A DNA stretch of 64,000 bases from Lachnospiraceae bacterium MD308. Lineage in GTDB: Bacteria > Bacillota > Clostridia > Lachnospirales > Lachnospiraceae. The stretch lies in the NCBI GenBank assembly GCA_000403475.2, contig KE159795.1:1311965-1375964 (forward strand). The letters run 5' to 3'. The position numbers and the translations under genes are program-made. Positions 52,932 through 61,553 of this stretch are shown here, one piece after another. Each line of letters starts with the position of its first letter. The first letter of the stretch is position 1. The notes under the pieces were generated by a model, which worked only from the letters and a program-made list of their open reading frames with translations, was not told the DNA's origin and searched no databases.

Positions 52932-54338
52932 CTACGCCAGTTTCGGCATGATAAGCCCGAGGGCAGTCAGCACGACCGGCGTGATGATATTTAATGCCAG
53001 CGTGAGAGGCTCTTTACTGTACATACCCATAATACAACATGCAGCCGTCACAAAAAAGCACCATCCGCCAAAAAACATAGCCACTTTCTGATTTTTCACA
53101 AAACGGTACTCCGCCGGTATCCGGTCATAGGCCTTTCTAAGCGCAAGATAGGCCACGAACACCCACAGGTAACGCATCGGCATGCATACAGAATTCAGCC
53201 TTGTAAGCTGCTGGAGCACTGCCGCCGCCCCCGGCATAAAGGTCTGGACGAGGATAATCGCACCTGCAAGCACGATGATCAGCTTGATGCCGTTGACATA
53301 CGCACCGTCCTTGTTCTGCTTTCTCATGGCAGACGGGATAAATTCCTTCGTCTTCTCATTTTCCAACAGCATCCGCAAAGGCGCGTCAATGCTCAGAATC
53401 AGAATGGCAAACTGGCTGATAAGGTTACACAGCGCATAGATTACAAGGAACAGATCGCCCACATGATAATACTGACCCAATTTCTGGAACGCCCAGTAAG
53501 AACCGTTGGCCGCATAAGAGTTAAACGCCTCGTCGCTGGCATTGATAAGCGCCGGGTCAAACATCTTGCCCATGGCAACCGTTCCAAGAATGGCACACAC
53601 AAGCACCATGACCGCCATCGCAATGATTCCCTTAGGGAACCCTTTACTTGGATTCTCCACCTTATTTACATAAGGGGAGATCTTCTCGCAGCCGCCTACT
53701 GCAAATACAAGGATTGACAGGGAGGTAAAGTATGCCACATTAAAATTCGGAATCAGGTTCTTAAAGCTTAAGTCCATGGTCACATAATCCGCGCCAGGGT
53801 TGATGGCCGGAGCCGCAAGCATCATAATAATATACAGAATCGACATAACAAACATACTGGTTCCCGCCAGGGAAAGCAGCTTTTTCAGCGGGTTAAGCCC
53901 CTTGCTGGCGATAAAGCACCCGCCCAGAAAGACGCCCAGAGTCGCTAACTGCACCGCCATGGTAGGGAACGTGTCATAGACTTCCGCGTTGCGGAACACC
54001 GCCCAGCTCAGCGCCTTAAGGCTGCCGCTTCCCTTGCTGGCAATGTAGGTAATATGGCACGCCCAGTAAGTCCAGCCCGCATAGTACGCCAGCTTCGGCG
54101 TAGTCGTCTCGTAAATCCACGAATTCACGCCGCTGCCGCTGTTCTTAAATGCAGAGCCAAGCTCCCCCACCATCAGCGCATACGGGATAAAATAAAGCCC
54201 GAACATTAGCACCCAGCTCAGCACAACCTGAATCCCGTTAAAATAGATAAATCCGTTTAATACATTTCCAAATCCCCACACTGTGGAAAACGCCATAAAG
54301 GCAAGAGCGCTCCATTTTATCTTCTTTGTATCAGCCAT
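52932..54338 (-). CDS. Amino-acid permease, APC superfamily (YjeM/GadC-like)
   Basis: 468 residues from the ATG at 54338 with a GGGGGGAT site. Twelve TM helices; TM1 has the APC-type break AFMAFSTVWGFGNVLNGF. Loop LEKTSPYVNKVENPSKGFP-like pattern (CEKISPYVNKVENPSKGFP) in the middle is typical of the YjeM/glutamate-GABA antiporter group. It may import or exchange an amino acid linked to the neighbouring asparaginase and peptidases. The substrate is not determined. It starts 13 bp before the pepT stop's end region, in one operon. Confidence 0.88.
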   Translation of the reverse strand: MADTKKIKWSALAFMAFSTVWGFGNVLNGFIYFNGIQVVLSWVLMFGLYFIPYALMVGELGSAFKNSGSGVNSWIYETTTPKLAYYAGWTYWACHITYIASKGSGSLKALSWAVFRNAEVYDTFPTMAVQLATLGVFLGGCFIASKGLNPLKKLLSLAGTSMFVMSILYIIMMLAAPAINPGADYVTMDLSFKNLIPNFNVAYFTSLSILVFAVGGCEKISPYVNKVENPSKGFPKGIIAMAVMVLVCAILGTVAMGKMFDPALINASDEAFNSYAANGSYWAFQKLGQYYHVGDLFLVIYALCNLISQFAILILSIDAPLRMLLENEKTKEFIPSAMRKQNKDGAYVNGIKLIIVLAGAIILVQTFMPGAAAVLQQLTRLNSVCMPMRYLWVFVAYLALRKAYDRIPAEYRFVKNQKVAMFFGGWCFFVTAACCIMGMYSKEPLTLALNIITPVVLTALGLIMPKLA

Positions 54339-54351
54339 AACGGTATCCCCC

Positions 54352-55569
54352 CTACTCAGCAAACTGCCTGATGATGTCTTTCACGATATTCACTGCCAGA
54401 TCCATGCCCTCAACGGTAATGTGCTCATACACGCCGTGGAACGCATAGCCGCCGGTTCCAAGGTTCGGACACGGCAGGCCCTTAAAGCTCAACCTCGCCC
54501 CGTCTGTGCCGCCCCGGATCGGCGCGACATCTGGCTCTACTCCGGCTGCCTTTGTGGCTGCAAGGGCATACTCTACAAGCTGATAACACGGCTCCACCAT
54601 CTCTCTCATGTTCCGGTAGGACTCGGTAATCTCCACTTCCACCTCGCCCTCGCCGTACTTTTTATTCATCTCGGCCGCAATCTGGCGCAGCTTATCTTCT
54701 CTTGCCTTAAAATTCCCCCGGTCAAAATCACGGATAAAATACTTCATCTTCGTCTCTGTTACCGTTCCGTTAACGCTCACCAGATGATAGAACCCCTCAT
54801 ACCCTTCTGTCGTCTCCGGACGCTCACTTTCAGGCAGCATCTGGTGAATCTCCGCCGCCAATGTCTGGGAATTGACCAGCACGTCTTTTGCCGTACCTGT
54901 ATGCACGCTCACTCCATGAATCGTAAAAACAGCCGTAGACGCATTAAAATTCTCATACTGGATCTCGCCCTCCGCGCTGCCGTCCAGCGTATAGCCATAA
55001 TCCGCGCCAAAGCCCTCCACGTCAAAATGCTTTGCTCCTCTGGCAATCTCTTCATCCGGCGTAAAGCCGATGCAGATCTTCCCGTGAGGCATATCGCCCT
55101 TCAGAAGTTCCTCGGCCACTGTAAGAATCTCCGCAATTCCCGCCTTGTCGTCCGCTCCCAGAAGAGTCTCGCCGTCCGTCACGATAAGAGTCCTCCCCTT
55201 GAGCCCTTTAAGATGCGGGAAATCTGCTGCGCTCAATACTTTGCCGTTCTCGCCAAGCTTTACATCCCCGCCGTCATAGTTCTCAATCAGGCGGGGCTTA
55301 ATGTTCTCTCCGGGCGCATCCGGCGCCGTGTCCATGTGGGCAATCAGCCCAAGGGCAGCCCTCTTTTCGTACCCCGGCGTTGCAGGTATATGCCCGTACA
55401 CATATCCTTTGTCATCTACCCTCACATCTGTGATGCCAAGCTCCTTCATCTCCTCCACAAGCATCCTCGCCAGGTCAAGCTCTCTCGCTGCCGAAGGAAC
55501 TGTCTCGCTGGCCTCGTCGCTTGTAGTCCACACTTGCACATACTTAAGAAATCTTTCATACGCTCTCAT
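54352..55569 (-). CDS. pepT: Tripeptide aminopeptidase (peptidase T, M20B)
   Basis: 405 residues. Di-zinc site motifs: LIAHMDTAPDAPG near 75-87, TLLGADDKAGIAE near 137, FTPDEEIARGAKHF near 172 and the terminal His in AFHGVYEH. Peptidase T cleaves the N-terminal residue of tripeptides. First gene of the peptide/amino-acid operon. An AAGGAG site precedes the ATG, and a 10-bp inverted repeat lies just upstream of it. Confidence 0.94.
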   Translation of the reverse strand: MRAYERFLKYVQVWTTSDEASETVPSAARELDLARMLVEEMKELGITDVRVDDKGYVYGHIPATPGYEKRAALGLIAHMDTAPDAPGENIKPRLIENYDGGDVKLGENGKVLSAADFPHLKGLKGRTLIVTDGETLLGADDKAGIAEILTVAEELLKGDMPHGKICIGFTPDEEIARGAKHFDVEGFGADYGYTLDGSAEGEIQYENFNASTAVFTIHGVSVHTGTAKDVLVNSQTLAAEIHQMLPESERPETTEGYEGFYHLVSVNGTVTETKMKYFIRDFDRGNFKAREDKLRQIAAEMNKKYGEGEVEVEITESYRNMREMVEPCYQLVEYALAATKAAGVEPDVAPIRGGTDGARLSFKGLPCPNLGTGGYAFHGVYEHITVEGMDLAVNIVKDIIRQFAE

Positions 55570-55585
55570 AACTATTTACTCCTTT

Positions 55586-55617
55586 AATAGATTTATTTTT
55601 TACATTGTAAATCTATT
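55586..55617. promoter_or_regulatory. Inverted repeat upstream of pepT
   Basis: Perfect 10-bp palindromic arms AATAGATTTA / TAAATCTATT (55586-55595 and 55608-55617) separated by 12 nt, directly before the pepT ribosome binding site. Two TTGACA-like boxes lie just upstream on the minus strand. It may be an operator or an RNA hairpin in the leader. Confidence 0.55.
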
Positions 55618-55686
55618 TCCGTTTGTTGTAAATTGTCAATTGTCAACAATAAACATGCACCAGAATTGTCTATAATTCACACATTA

Positions 55687-55716
55687 CAAAGGCACTCTGA
55701 TTTCTCAGAATGCCTT
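55687..55716 (-). terminator. Terminator-like hairpin after rplQ
   Basis: Stem AAGGCACTCTGA / TCAGAATGCCTT with a 4-nt loop, 17 bp past the rplQ stop. The T-run is weak. Confidence 0.6.
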
Positions 55717-55732
55717 CATCATCTTTATTCAT

Positions 55733-56269
55733 CTACACAAGCTCAATCTGCACCATCATCGCAGCGTCACCTTTACGCTGACCAATCTTGATGATTCTTG
55801 TATAACCGCCGTGGCGATTCTCATACTTCGGTGCAATCTCGTCAAATAACTTTGCAACAAGATCTACTTGCTTTGTATTTTTCTTTCTTCCTGCCTGCGC
55901 TGCCGGAACTTCCTTTACAGGATAGAGTACCTTGAGCATCTGACGGCGTGCATGAAGTCTTCCCGGTAAATCTTTCTTGATCTTCTTGTCAACTTCATCG
56001 TATACAGTAACTTTCTTTCCGTCTACAACCTCTTTTACTCTTTTTCCATCTTTGTCCTTACGAGCAACTTTAGCTTTTACAGTAACCTCTTCAAAGCTAT
56101 CTCTCTCTTTTACTGCCAAGGCAATCAAATGCTCCGCAATCTTGCGAATCTCTTTTGCCTTTGTCTCTGTTGTAACAATCTTGCCGTTATTCAGCAATGC
56201 TGTTACCTGATTTCTTAATAATGCTTTTCTCTGGCTTGATGTTCTGCCAAGTTTTCTATACTTTGCCAT
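55733..56269 (-). CDS. rplQ: 50S ribosomal protein L17
   Basis: 178 residues. The N-terminus [20 protein letters not shown] and the C-terminus [20 protein letters not shown] are canonical. L17 is usually 115-130 residues; the surplus is a Lys-rich insertion of about 50 residues in the middle (residues 63-110, including [15 protein letters not shown]), which I associate with Lachnospiraceae. Last gene of the alpha operon, with a hairpin after it. Confidence 0.97.
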   Translation of the reverse strand: MAKYRKLGRTSSQRKALLRNQVTALLNNGKIVTTETKAKEIRKIAEHLIALAVKERDSFEEVTVKAKVARKDKDGKRVKEVVDGKKVTVYDEVDKKIKKDLPGRLHARRQMLKVLYPVKEVPAAQAGRKKNTKQVDLVAKLFDEIAPKYENRHGGYTRIIKIGQRKGDAAMMVQIELV

Positions 56270-56380
56270 CTCTCTAATCCTCCATTATTAACATTCGGAT
56301 TCTATAAAATCAGACATCCAAATGCTCTGCCATGCTCTTCGGACTTACTGGCAGAGATTATTATTATTACATAGAGCGTC

Positions 56381-57349
56381 TTATTCCTCGCCTTTGCTCA
56401 GGCTCAGACCTAACTCATCTAACTTTGCAAGCACTTCCTCAAGCGACTTCCGTCCAAGATTCCGCACCTTCATCATGTCTTCCGGTGTTCTGTTCGTCAG
56501 TTCTTCTACAGTATTGATACCGGCTCTCTTAAGACAATTGTAAGAACGAACCGATAACTCTAATTCATCAATACTCATCTCAAGAACTTTTTCTTTCTCA
56601 TCGTCTTCTCTCTCAATCATAACCTCTGCTGCCTGTGCAACTTCGGAAAGATCAATAAAAAGTTTCAGATGTTCGCTAAGTACCTTTGCTGCCAGACTGA
56701 TCGCCTCGTCCGGAAGCAGCGTCCCATTCGTATATACGTCTAATGTCAGCTTATCAAAATCTGTAATCTGTCCTACACGCGTATTCTCCACAGTCAAGTT
56801 CACCCGTTCGATCGGTGTGTAGATAGAATCAATTGGAATGACAGCAATCGGTAAGTCTTCGTTCTTGTTTTTGTCTGCACTTACATAGCCTCTGCCGTTG
56901 GTAATGGTAATTTCCATGTAAAGCTTACTGTCTGCCCCGCCGTTCAATGTTGCAATGACTGTCTCTGGATTCATAATTTCAATATCCGGATCCACTTGAA
57001 TATCTGCGGCTGTCACAACACCTTCGCCTTCAAATTCAATATAAGCCGTCTTCGGCTCATCTGTCTCAGATGTATTTCTAATAGCCAGTGATTTCAAATT
57101 CATGACAATCTCAGTAACATCTTCTTTCACCCCTGGGATGGAACTGAACTCATGCAAAACACCATCAATCTTTACCTGGCTGATTGCTGTACCCGGTAAA
57201 GATGAGAGCATGATTCTTCTAAGGGAGTTACCTAATGTTGTACCATAACCTCTTTCCAACGGTTCAACAACAAATCTTCCATATTTTTTATCTTCTGAAA
57301 TCTCTGTAATTTCAATATTTGGTTTATTAAAATCAAACACTAAGTCCAC
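56381..57349 (-). CDS. rpoA: DNA-directed RNA polymerase subunit alpha
   Basis: 322 residues with the N-terminal assembly domain ([21 protein letters not shown]) and the C-terminal domain that contacts UP elements and activators ([30 protein letters not shown]). Sits in its usual place between rpsD and rplQ. Followed by 111 bp of spacer before rplQ. Confidence 0.98.
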   Translation of the reverse strand: MDLVFDFNKPNIEITEISEDKKYGRFVVEPLERGYGTTLGNSLRRIMLSSLPGTAISQVKIDGVLHEFSSIPGVKEDVTEIVMNLKSLAIRNTSETDEPKTAYIEFEGEGVVTAADIQVDPDIEIMNPETVIATLNGGADSKLYMEITITNGRGYVSADKNKNEDLPIAVIPIDSIYTPIERVNLTVENTRVGQITDFDKLTLDVYTNGTLLPDEAISLAAKVLSEHLKLFIDLSEVAQAAEVMIEREDDEKEKVLEMSIDELELSVRSYNCLKRAGINTVEELTNRTPEDMMKVRNLGRKSLEEVLAKLDELGLSLSKGEE

Positions 57350-57370
57350 CTCCTGTGGTGTTACGGGTTA

Positions 57371-57964
57371 TTATTTAGAATACAACTCGACAATCAGCAT
57401 CTCGTCAACTGGAACATCAATAGCATCTCTGTTCGGAAGCTCTTTTACAGTTCCCTTTAAATTCTCCGCATCAACCTCAAGCCAATCCGGAACCATACGT
57501 CCGCCTGTAACTTCTACAATCTCTTTGTACCTTGGTGAGCTTTTGTGTTTTTCTTTAATCTCAATTACATCCCCTGCTTTAATCAGGTAAGACGGGATAT
57601 TAACCTGCTTTCCGTTTACAAGAACATGCTTGTGGTCAACAATTTGTCTTGCCTCACGTCTTGTTCTTGCAAGTCCCATACGGAACACAACATTATCCAG
57701 TCTGGACTCGAGAAGTACCATCAGGTTTTCACCTGTCATACCGCTCATCTGTTTTGCTTTTTTATAATAATTTCTGAAAGGTTTCTCTAATACACCATAG
57801 ATGAATTTCGCTTTCTGCTTTTCACGTAACTGAAGACCATACTCGCTCATCTTTCTGCTCGCTCTCTTTAACTGTCTGTTAGACTTTTTATCAATCCCCA
57901 AATAAACCGGGTCCATACCCAATGATCTACATCTTTTGAGAACCGGAACTCTATTCACTGCCAT
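57371..57964 (-). CDS. rpsD: 30S ribosomal protein S4
   Basis: 197 residues with the S4 RNA-binding domain ([20 protein letters not shown], then [11 protein letters not shown]). The Cys-type zinc knuckle of some S4 proteins is absent. S4 also often represses its own operon. In standard order between rpsK and rpoA. Confidence 0.98.
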   Translation of the reverse strand: MAVNRVPVLKRCRSLGMDPVYLGIDKKSNRQLKRASRKMSEYGLQLREKQKAKFIYGVLEKPFRNYYKKAKQMSGMTGENLMVLLESRLDNVVFRMGLARTRREARQIVDHKHVLVNGKQVNIPSYLIKAGDVIEIKEKHKSSPRYKEIVEVTGGRMVPDWLEVDAENLKGTVKELPNRDAIDVPVDEMLIVELYSK

Positions 57965-57987
57965 GTCTTATCTCCCTCCTATCTTCA

Positions 57988-58383
57988 CTAAACTCTTCTG
58001 CGCTTCGGTGGACGGCAACCATTGTGCGGTACCGGTGTCACGTCTCTGATGCTTGTCACATCAATGCCGCATGCCTGAAGGGCGCGGATTGCTGCTTCTC
58101 TTCCTGAACCAGGTCCTTTAACGAATACATCAACGGATTTCAAACCATGCACCAATGCTGCTTTAGCTGCTGTTTCAGCCGCCATCTGAGCTGCATAGGG
58201 GGTAGATTTCCTTGAACCTCTAAAACCAAGACCGCCTGCACTTGCCCATGAAAGAGCGTTACCCTGTGCATCTGTTAAAGTAACGATTGTGTTATTAAAA
58301 GATGACTGAATATGTGCTTGTCCCCGTTCAACGTTTTTCTTGACACGTTTCTTTGTCACTTTCTTTGTAACTTTCTTTGCCAT
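57988..58383 (-). CDS. rpsK: 30S ribosomal protein S11
   Basis: 131 residues, core motifs [15 protein letters not shown] and [16 protein letters not shown], terminating in [11 protein letters not shown] as usual. The N-terminus is extended with a Lys/Val repeat ([15 protein letters not shown]). Preceded by an unusually long 204-bp spacer after rpsM. Confidence 0.98.
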   Translation of the reverse strand: MAKKVTKKVTKKRVKKNVERGQAHIQSSFNNTIVTLTDAQGNALSWASAGGLGFRGSRKSTPYAAQMAAETAAKAALVHGLKSVDVFVKGPGSGREAAIRALQACGIDVTSIRDVTPVPHNGCRPPKRRRV

Positions 58384-58587
58384 AATAAAACTAACCTACA
58401 CTTTCCTATATTTGTTCTGTTTTCGTGTTGAAGTTCTTCCCGCTGATTTAGCGAGGGGAACTTTATATGGTAGTTCTTCTCGCTTGTTTCGGCGAGGGGA
58501 ACTTTAGGTAGTTCTTCTCGCTTGGCTCGAAGAACGAAGTTCACACTAACCTCAAGCTGCGCCTAGGGGCTTGCTTTCGCTAAGTGT
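58384..58587 (-). repeat. Three tandem hairpin repeats in the rpsM-rpsK spacer
   Basis: AGTTCTTC starts at 58432, 58472 and 58510 (38-40 bp period). On the transcribed strand each unit folds: GTTCCCCTCGC pairs with GCGAGAAGAAC or GCGGGAAGAAC, and the third has a perfect GTTCTTC/GAAGAAC stem. The rpsM-proximal end carries an element also found after rpmJ. These genes are normally separated by a few tens of bases, so the spacer is unusual. Confidence 0.8.
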
Positions 58588-58956
58588 TTACTTCTTTTTA
58601 TTAGCCACTGTTCTCTTTGGGCCTTTTCTGGTTCTTGCGTTGGTCTTTGTCTTTTGACCGCGAACCGGAAGGCCTTTTCTGTGACGGATTCCTCTGTAGC
58701 ATCCGATTTCCTGTAATCTCTTGATGTTAAGAGCAATCTCTCTACGAAGATCACCTTCTACCATCTGTGTCTCGTCGATTACTGTGCTGATCTTCTTTAC
58801 ATCTTCATCCGTGAGATCTCTGCAACGGATGTCAGGATCTACTCCTGCTTCTGCTAAAATACGATTTGAACTTGTTCTACCGATTCCGTAGATATAAGTT
58901 AATCCGATTTCAACACGTTTGTCTCTTGGTAAGTCTACACCTGCTATACGAGCCAT
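58588..58956 (-). CDS. rpsM: 30S ribosomal protein S13
   Basis: 122 residues starting [21 protein letters not shown]-like and with the helix-two-turn-helix region [18 protein letters not shown]. The C-terminus [18 protein letters not shown] contacts tRNA. Flanked on both sides by long structured spacers. Confidence 0.98.
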   Translation of the reverse strand: MARIAGVDLPRDKRVEIGLTYIYGIGRTSSNRILAEAGVDPDIRCRDLTDEDVKKISTVIDETQMVEGDLRREIALNIKRLQEIGCYRGIRHRKGLPVRGQKTKTNARTRKGPKRTVANKKK

Positions 58957-59308
58957 GTAATTTTCCTCCGTTTTCTTTGTTTTTCATACTGACTTTAATA
59001 GGGACTACTGATTTCGTCCAGATACGGTTCGGTATACCCGTATCCTTTCCGGCCACCGCATATTTTCATATATCGGTAATGACGGGCCGGCATTAGAAGC
59101 AATATACGAGGAATCCACCGGCTACAGGTGTGTCCTTGTATATTTAAAATAGTCTACACACTTCCTGGTGTGTCGGACTATCAGCCGCCTGATTTGTTTG
59201 CACAAGATTGTTCATGGAAGTTCGATTCCCTCCGGTCATCGAACGGCTTTCTCACTAAATTCGTGTTGCGCCTTCAGCTTGCACTTATTAAGTGTTCAAT
59301 GCCAATGC
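58957..59308 (-). other. Structured 352-bp spacer between rpmJ and rpsM
   Basis: No credible ORF. It holds several hairpins: GATACGG/CCGTATC (59021-59044), AATATACGAGGA/TCCTTGTATATT (59101-59144, with an inner CACC/GGTG), and AGTC-ACACAC/GTGTGT-GACT (59151-59179). Immediately after rpmJ, on the minus strand, it has AACACTTA-N6-GCAAGC-N4-GGCGCA-N8-TTAGTG, repeated after rpsM. It may be a regulatory leader for rpsM or an inserted repeat. Confidence 0.6.
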
Positions 59309-59422
59309 CTATCCCTGACGCTGCTTATGCTTCGGGTTTACGCAAATAATGCGAACGCTTCCTTTTCTTTTAATCACTTTGCATTTTTCGCAAATTGGTT
59401 TAACTGATGATCTAACCTTCAC
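59309..59422 (-). CDS. rpmJ: 50S ribosomal protein L36 (GTG start)
   Basis: 37 residues, [17 protein letters not shown] and [13 protein letters not shown] with the zinc ligands Cys-x2-Cys, Cys and His retained (C+ form). It starts at GTG 59422 with AAAGGAGG 7 bp upstream; an in-frame ATG further upstream would give a 66-residue product inconsistent with the family. It is the first gene after the internal promoter. Confidence 0.95.
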   Translation of the reverse strand: MKVRSSVKPICEKCKVIKRKGSVRIICVNPKHKQRQG

Positions 59423-59537
59423 GTCAAATCCTCCTTTCATCCATTGCTCTGCCAACGGTTTACCAACGCATTTTCCTCTGTAAATGTCATAAAAAAACAA
59501 CATTTGCATACAAACATGCTAGAAAACGCGCTTATAT

Positions 59538-59566
59538 AGTATACCACCCGTATACAACAAAGTCAA
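59538..59566 (-). promoter_or_regulatory. Strong internal promoter upstream of rpmJ
   Basis: Minus-strand TTGACT (59561-59566) and TATACT (59538-59543) with 17-bp spacing, just after the infA stop and giving a leader of roughly 110 nt. It would drive rpmJ-rpsM-rpsK-rpsD-rpoA-rplQ independently of the spc operon. Confidence 0.8.
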
Positions 59567-59580
59567 CAGATTTTTCTCTT

Positions 59581-59799
59581 TTATTTGTCTCTCCAGATAA
59601 TTCTTCCTTTGGAAAGATCATATGGAGATAACTCCAGAGTTACTTTATCCCCCGGAAGGATTTTTATAAAATTCATACGAAGTTTTCCGCTGATATGTGC
59701 AAGCACCTGATGGCCGTTTTCCAACTCTACCTGAAACATGGCGTTTGGCAGCTTTTCTACTACTGTTCCTTCAATCTCAATTACGTCAGCCTTTGACAT
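59581..59799 (-). CDS. infA: Translation initiation factor IF-1
   Basis: 72 residues, an OB-fold protein ([37 protein letters not shown]). Standard length and position after map and before rpmJ. Followed within 15 bp by the -35 box of the alpha-operon promoter. Confidence 0.98.
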   Translation of the reverse strand: MSKADVIEIEGTVVEKLPNAMFQVELENGHQVLAHISGKLRMNFIKILPGDKVTLELSPYDLSKGRIIWRDK

Positions 59800-59802
59800 A
59801 TA

Positions 59803-60063
59803 TTAATCCTCCTGTTTTACCTCTTCCTTTTTCCACTCTTTCAGTATCCGCCTGATTCCTGCATCATTTATATCACGGATATCATTATTAGTTTTAATAA
59901 TTTGAATGTGTCTGTATTTTTTCTTTTTCGGTTTATCAAGTGTCCTTACTTTTCCGTCCACTAAATATACATATGCATCATCCGCAGCAAATATCACATA
60001 AACTGTCCCTTTATCATGACCTGCAGCCGATTTAGCAAGCATTCCAATATAATTCTCTTCCAT
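59803..60063 (-). CDS. KOW-domain RNA-binding protein
   Basis: 86 residues. The pattern IGMLAKSAAGHDKGTVYVIF resembles a KOW/L14e-type RNA-binding motif, followed by a basic stretch KPKKKKYRHIQII. Such proteins are commonly encoded between map and infA in Lachnospiraceae. It is separated from infA by 3 bp and from map by 4 bp, so it is translated with translation factors. Function unproved. Confidence 0.85.
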   Translation of the reverse strand: MEENYIGMLAKSAAGHDKGTVYVIFAADDAYVYLVDGKVRTLDKPKKKKYRHIQIIKTNNDIRDINDAGIRRILKEWKKEEVKQED

Positions 60064-60067
60064 AATA

Positions 60068-60838
60068 TCAGGCCTGTCCTCCGCTCCCGGTCAGTGTTAA
60101 AAGCTTAGGCTCTCCATCCGTGATCAACACCGTATTCTCATAATGAGCCGAAAGGGAATGATCGCGGCTCACAACTGTCCAGTCGTCACTAAGCCAATCA
60201 ACCTCCCAGGTTCCCAAGTTAATCATTGGTTCAATAGCCAATGTCATACCGGCTTTTAACGTAACGCCGCGCCGTTTCATTACATAATTAGGAATCTGAG
60301 GCTCTTCATGGAGTTTTGTACCGATCCCGTGTCCGCACAGGTCACGGACCACCCCATACCCAAAGCTCTCCGCATAAGTCCCGATTGCTCTGGAAATATC
60401 AAATAGATGATTGCCTTCTCTTGCATATTTTATACCTTCAAAGAAGCATTCCCTTGTAACCCTCATGAGTTTCTCTGCTTCTTTGCTGATTTCCCCGATG
60501 CCGTGTGTCCTCGCGGCATCGGAATGATATCCTTTATAGATCACGCCTGCATCCAGACTTACGATATCCCCTTCTTTGAGAAATCGTTTATCGCTCGGTA
60601 TCCCATGTACCACTTCTTCATTAACAGATACACAGATCGATGCCGGGTACCCGTTATAGTTCAAAAAAGACGGAATACAGCCGTAGCTGCGAATAATCTC
60701 TTCCCCCAACCGGTCTATCTCTAATGTACTCATTCCCGGATGCAATGCTTTTCCCAGTTCCTTATGCACAATCTCCAAAATCCTTCCGGCCTCAGTCATC
60801 AATTCGATTTCTCTTGCCGACTTAATTTCTATTGGCAT
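60068..60838 (-). CDS. map: Methionine aminopeptidase, type I
   Basis: 256 residues with the five metal ligands in SLDAG, HSDAART, CGHGIG, AIEPM and HYENT. It removes N-terminal methionine from nascent proteins. Located between adk and the KOW gene, 4 bp from adk. Confidence 0.98.
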   Translation of the reverse strand: MPIEIKSAREIELMTEAGRILEIVHKELGKALHPGMSTLEIDRLGEEIIRSYGCIPSFLNYNGYPASICVSVNEEVVHGIPSDKRFLKEGDIVSLDAGVIYKGYHSDAARTHGIGEISKEAEKLMRVTRECFFEGIKYAREGNHLFDISRAIGTYAESFGYGVVRDLCGHGIGTKLHEEPQIPNYVMKRRGVTLKAGMTLAIEPMINLGTWEVDWLSDDWTVVSRDHSLSAHYENTVLITDGEPKLLTLTGSGGQA

Positions 60839-60842
60839 ATCA

Positions 60843-61487
60843 CTATTCTCCTAAAATATCAACAATCGCTTTAAATACGTCATTCATGTCAACAGTACCA
60901 TCAACGGACTTTAATATTCCCGCCTTTGTATAATAGTCGATCAAAGGCTGCGTCTGCTCGTGATAAACATTCAGGCGCTTCTGTACTGTCTCCGGCTTAT
61001 CATCATCGCGAAGAATCAGTTCTTTCCCGCATGTATCGCAGATTCCCTCTGCTTTTGTCGGTGCATAAACCAAATGGTATGTAGCACCGCATCCTACACA
61101 TGCACGTCTTCCGCCCATACGCTTTACAATATTTTCATCCGGCACGTCAACATCAATCGCATAATCCATCTTCTGTCCCATCTCTGCCAGTGCTTTATCA
61201 AGCGCTTCTGCCTGCGGGATTGTCCTCGGAAATCCGTCCAGCACATAGCCTTTTGAGCAGTCTTCCTGATTTACACGGTCCACAACCAAATCAACCACCA
61301 GCTCATCCGGCACAAGAAGGCCCTGGTCCATATATGTCTTTGCTTTCTTTCCTAATTCTGTACCGTTTTTAATATTTGCACGAAAGATATCGCCTGTTGA
61401 AATATGAGGAATATCATATTTAGCTGCAATTTTTTTAGCCTGAGTCCCTTTTCCTGCACCTGGTGCGCCCAACATAATTAATTTCAT
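60843..61487 (-). CDS. adk: Adenylate kinase
   Basis: 214 residues. P-loop [14 protein letters not shown] near 5-18, and a zinc-type LID with CVGCG and CDTCG, as usual for Gram-positives. It equilibrates ATP, ADP and AMP. A hairpin (CGCGGAA/TTTCGCGG, near 61527-61545) separates it from secY. Confidence 0.98.
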   Translation of the reverse strand: MKLIMLGAPGAGKGTQAKKIAAKYDIPHISTGDIFRANIKNGTELGKKAKTYMDQGLLVPDELVVDLVVDRVNQEDCSKGYVLDGFPRTIPQAEALDKALAEMGQKMDYAIDVDVPDENIVKRMGGRRACVGCGATYHLVYAPTKAEGICDTCGKELILRDDDKPETVQKRLNVYHEQTQPLIDYYTKAGILKSVDGTVDMNDVFKAIVDILGE

Positions 61488-61553
61488 AAATTCATTCCTC
61501 CTTATAGCATTTTAACCCGCGAAATTAAAAATTCCGCGAGTTGAAAATGTCCG

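Noticed and set aside
54283-55587. 434-codon plus-strand ORF opposite pepT
   Set aside because: Shadow frame; pepT on the minus strand has complete motifs and an RBS.
58356-58544. 62-codon minus-strand ORF across the rpsM-rpsK spacer
   Set aside because: Reads through the hairpin repeats and into rpsK in another frame; no start signal; better explained as structured spacer.
59210-59245. T-loop-like GTTCGATTCC as a tRNA gene
   Set aside because: The flanking stem does not pair as a 5-bp T-arm and no acceptor, D or anticodon arms can be assembled.
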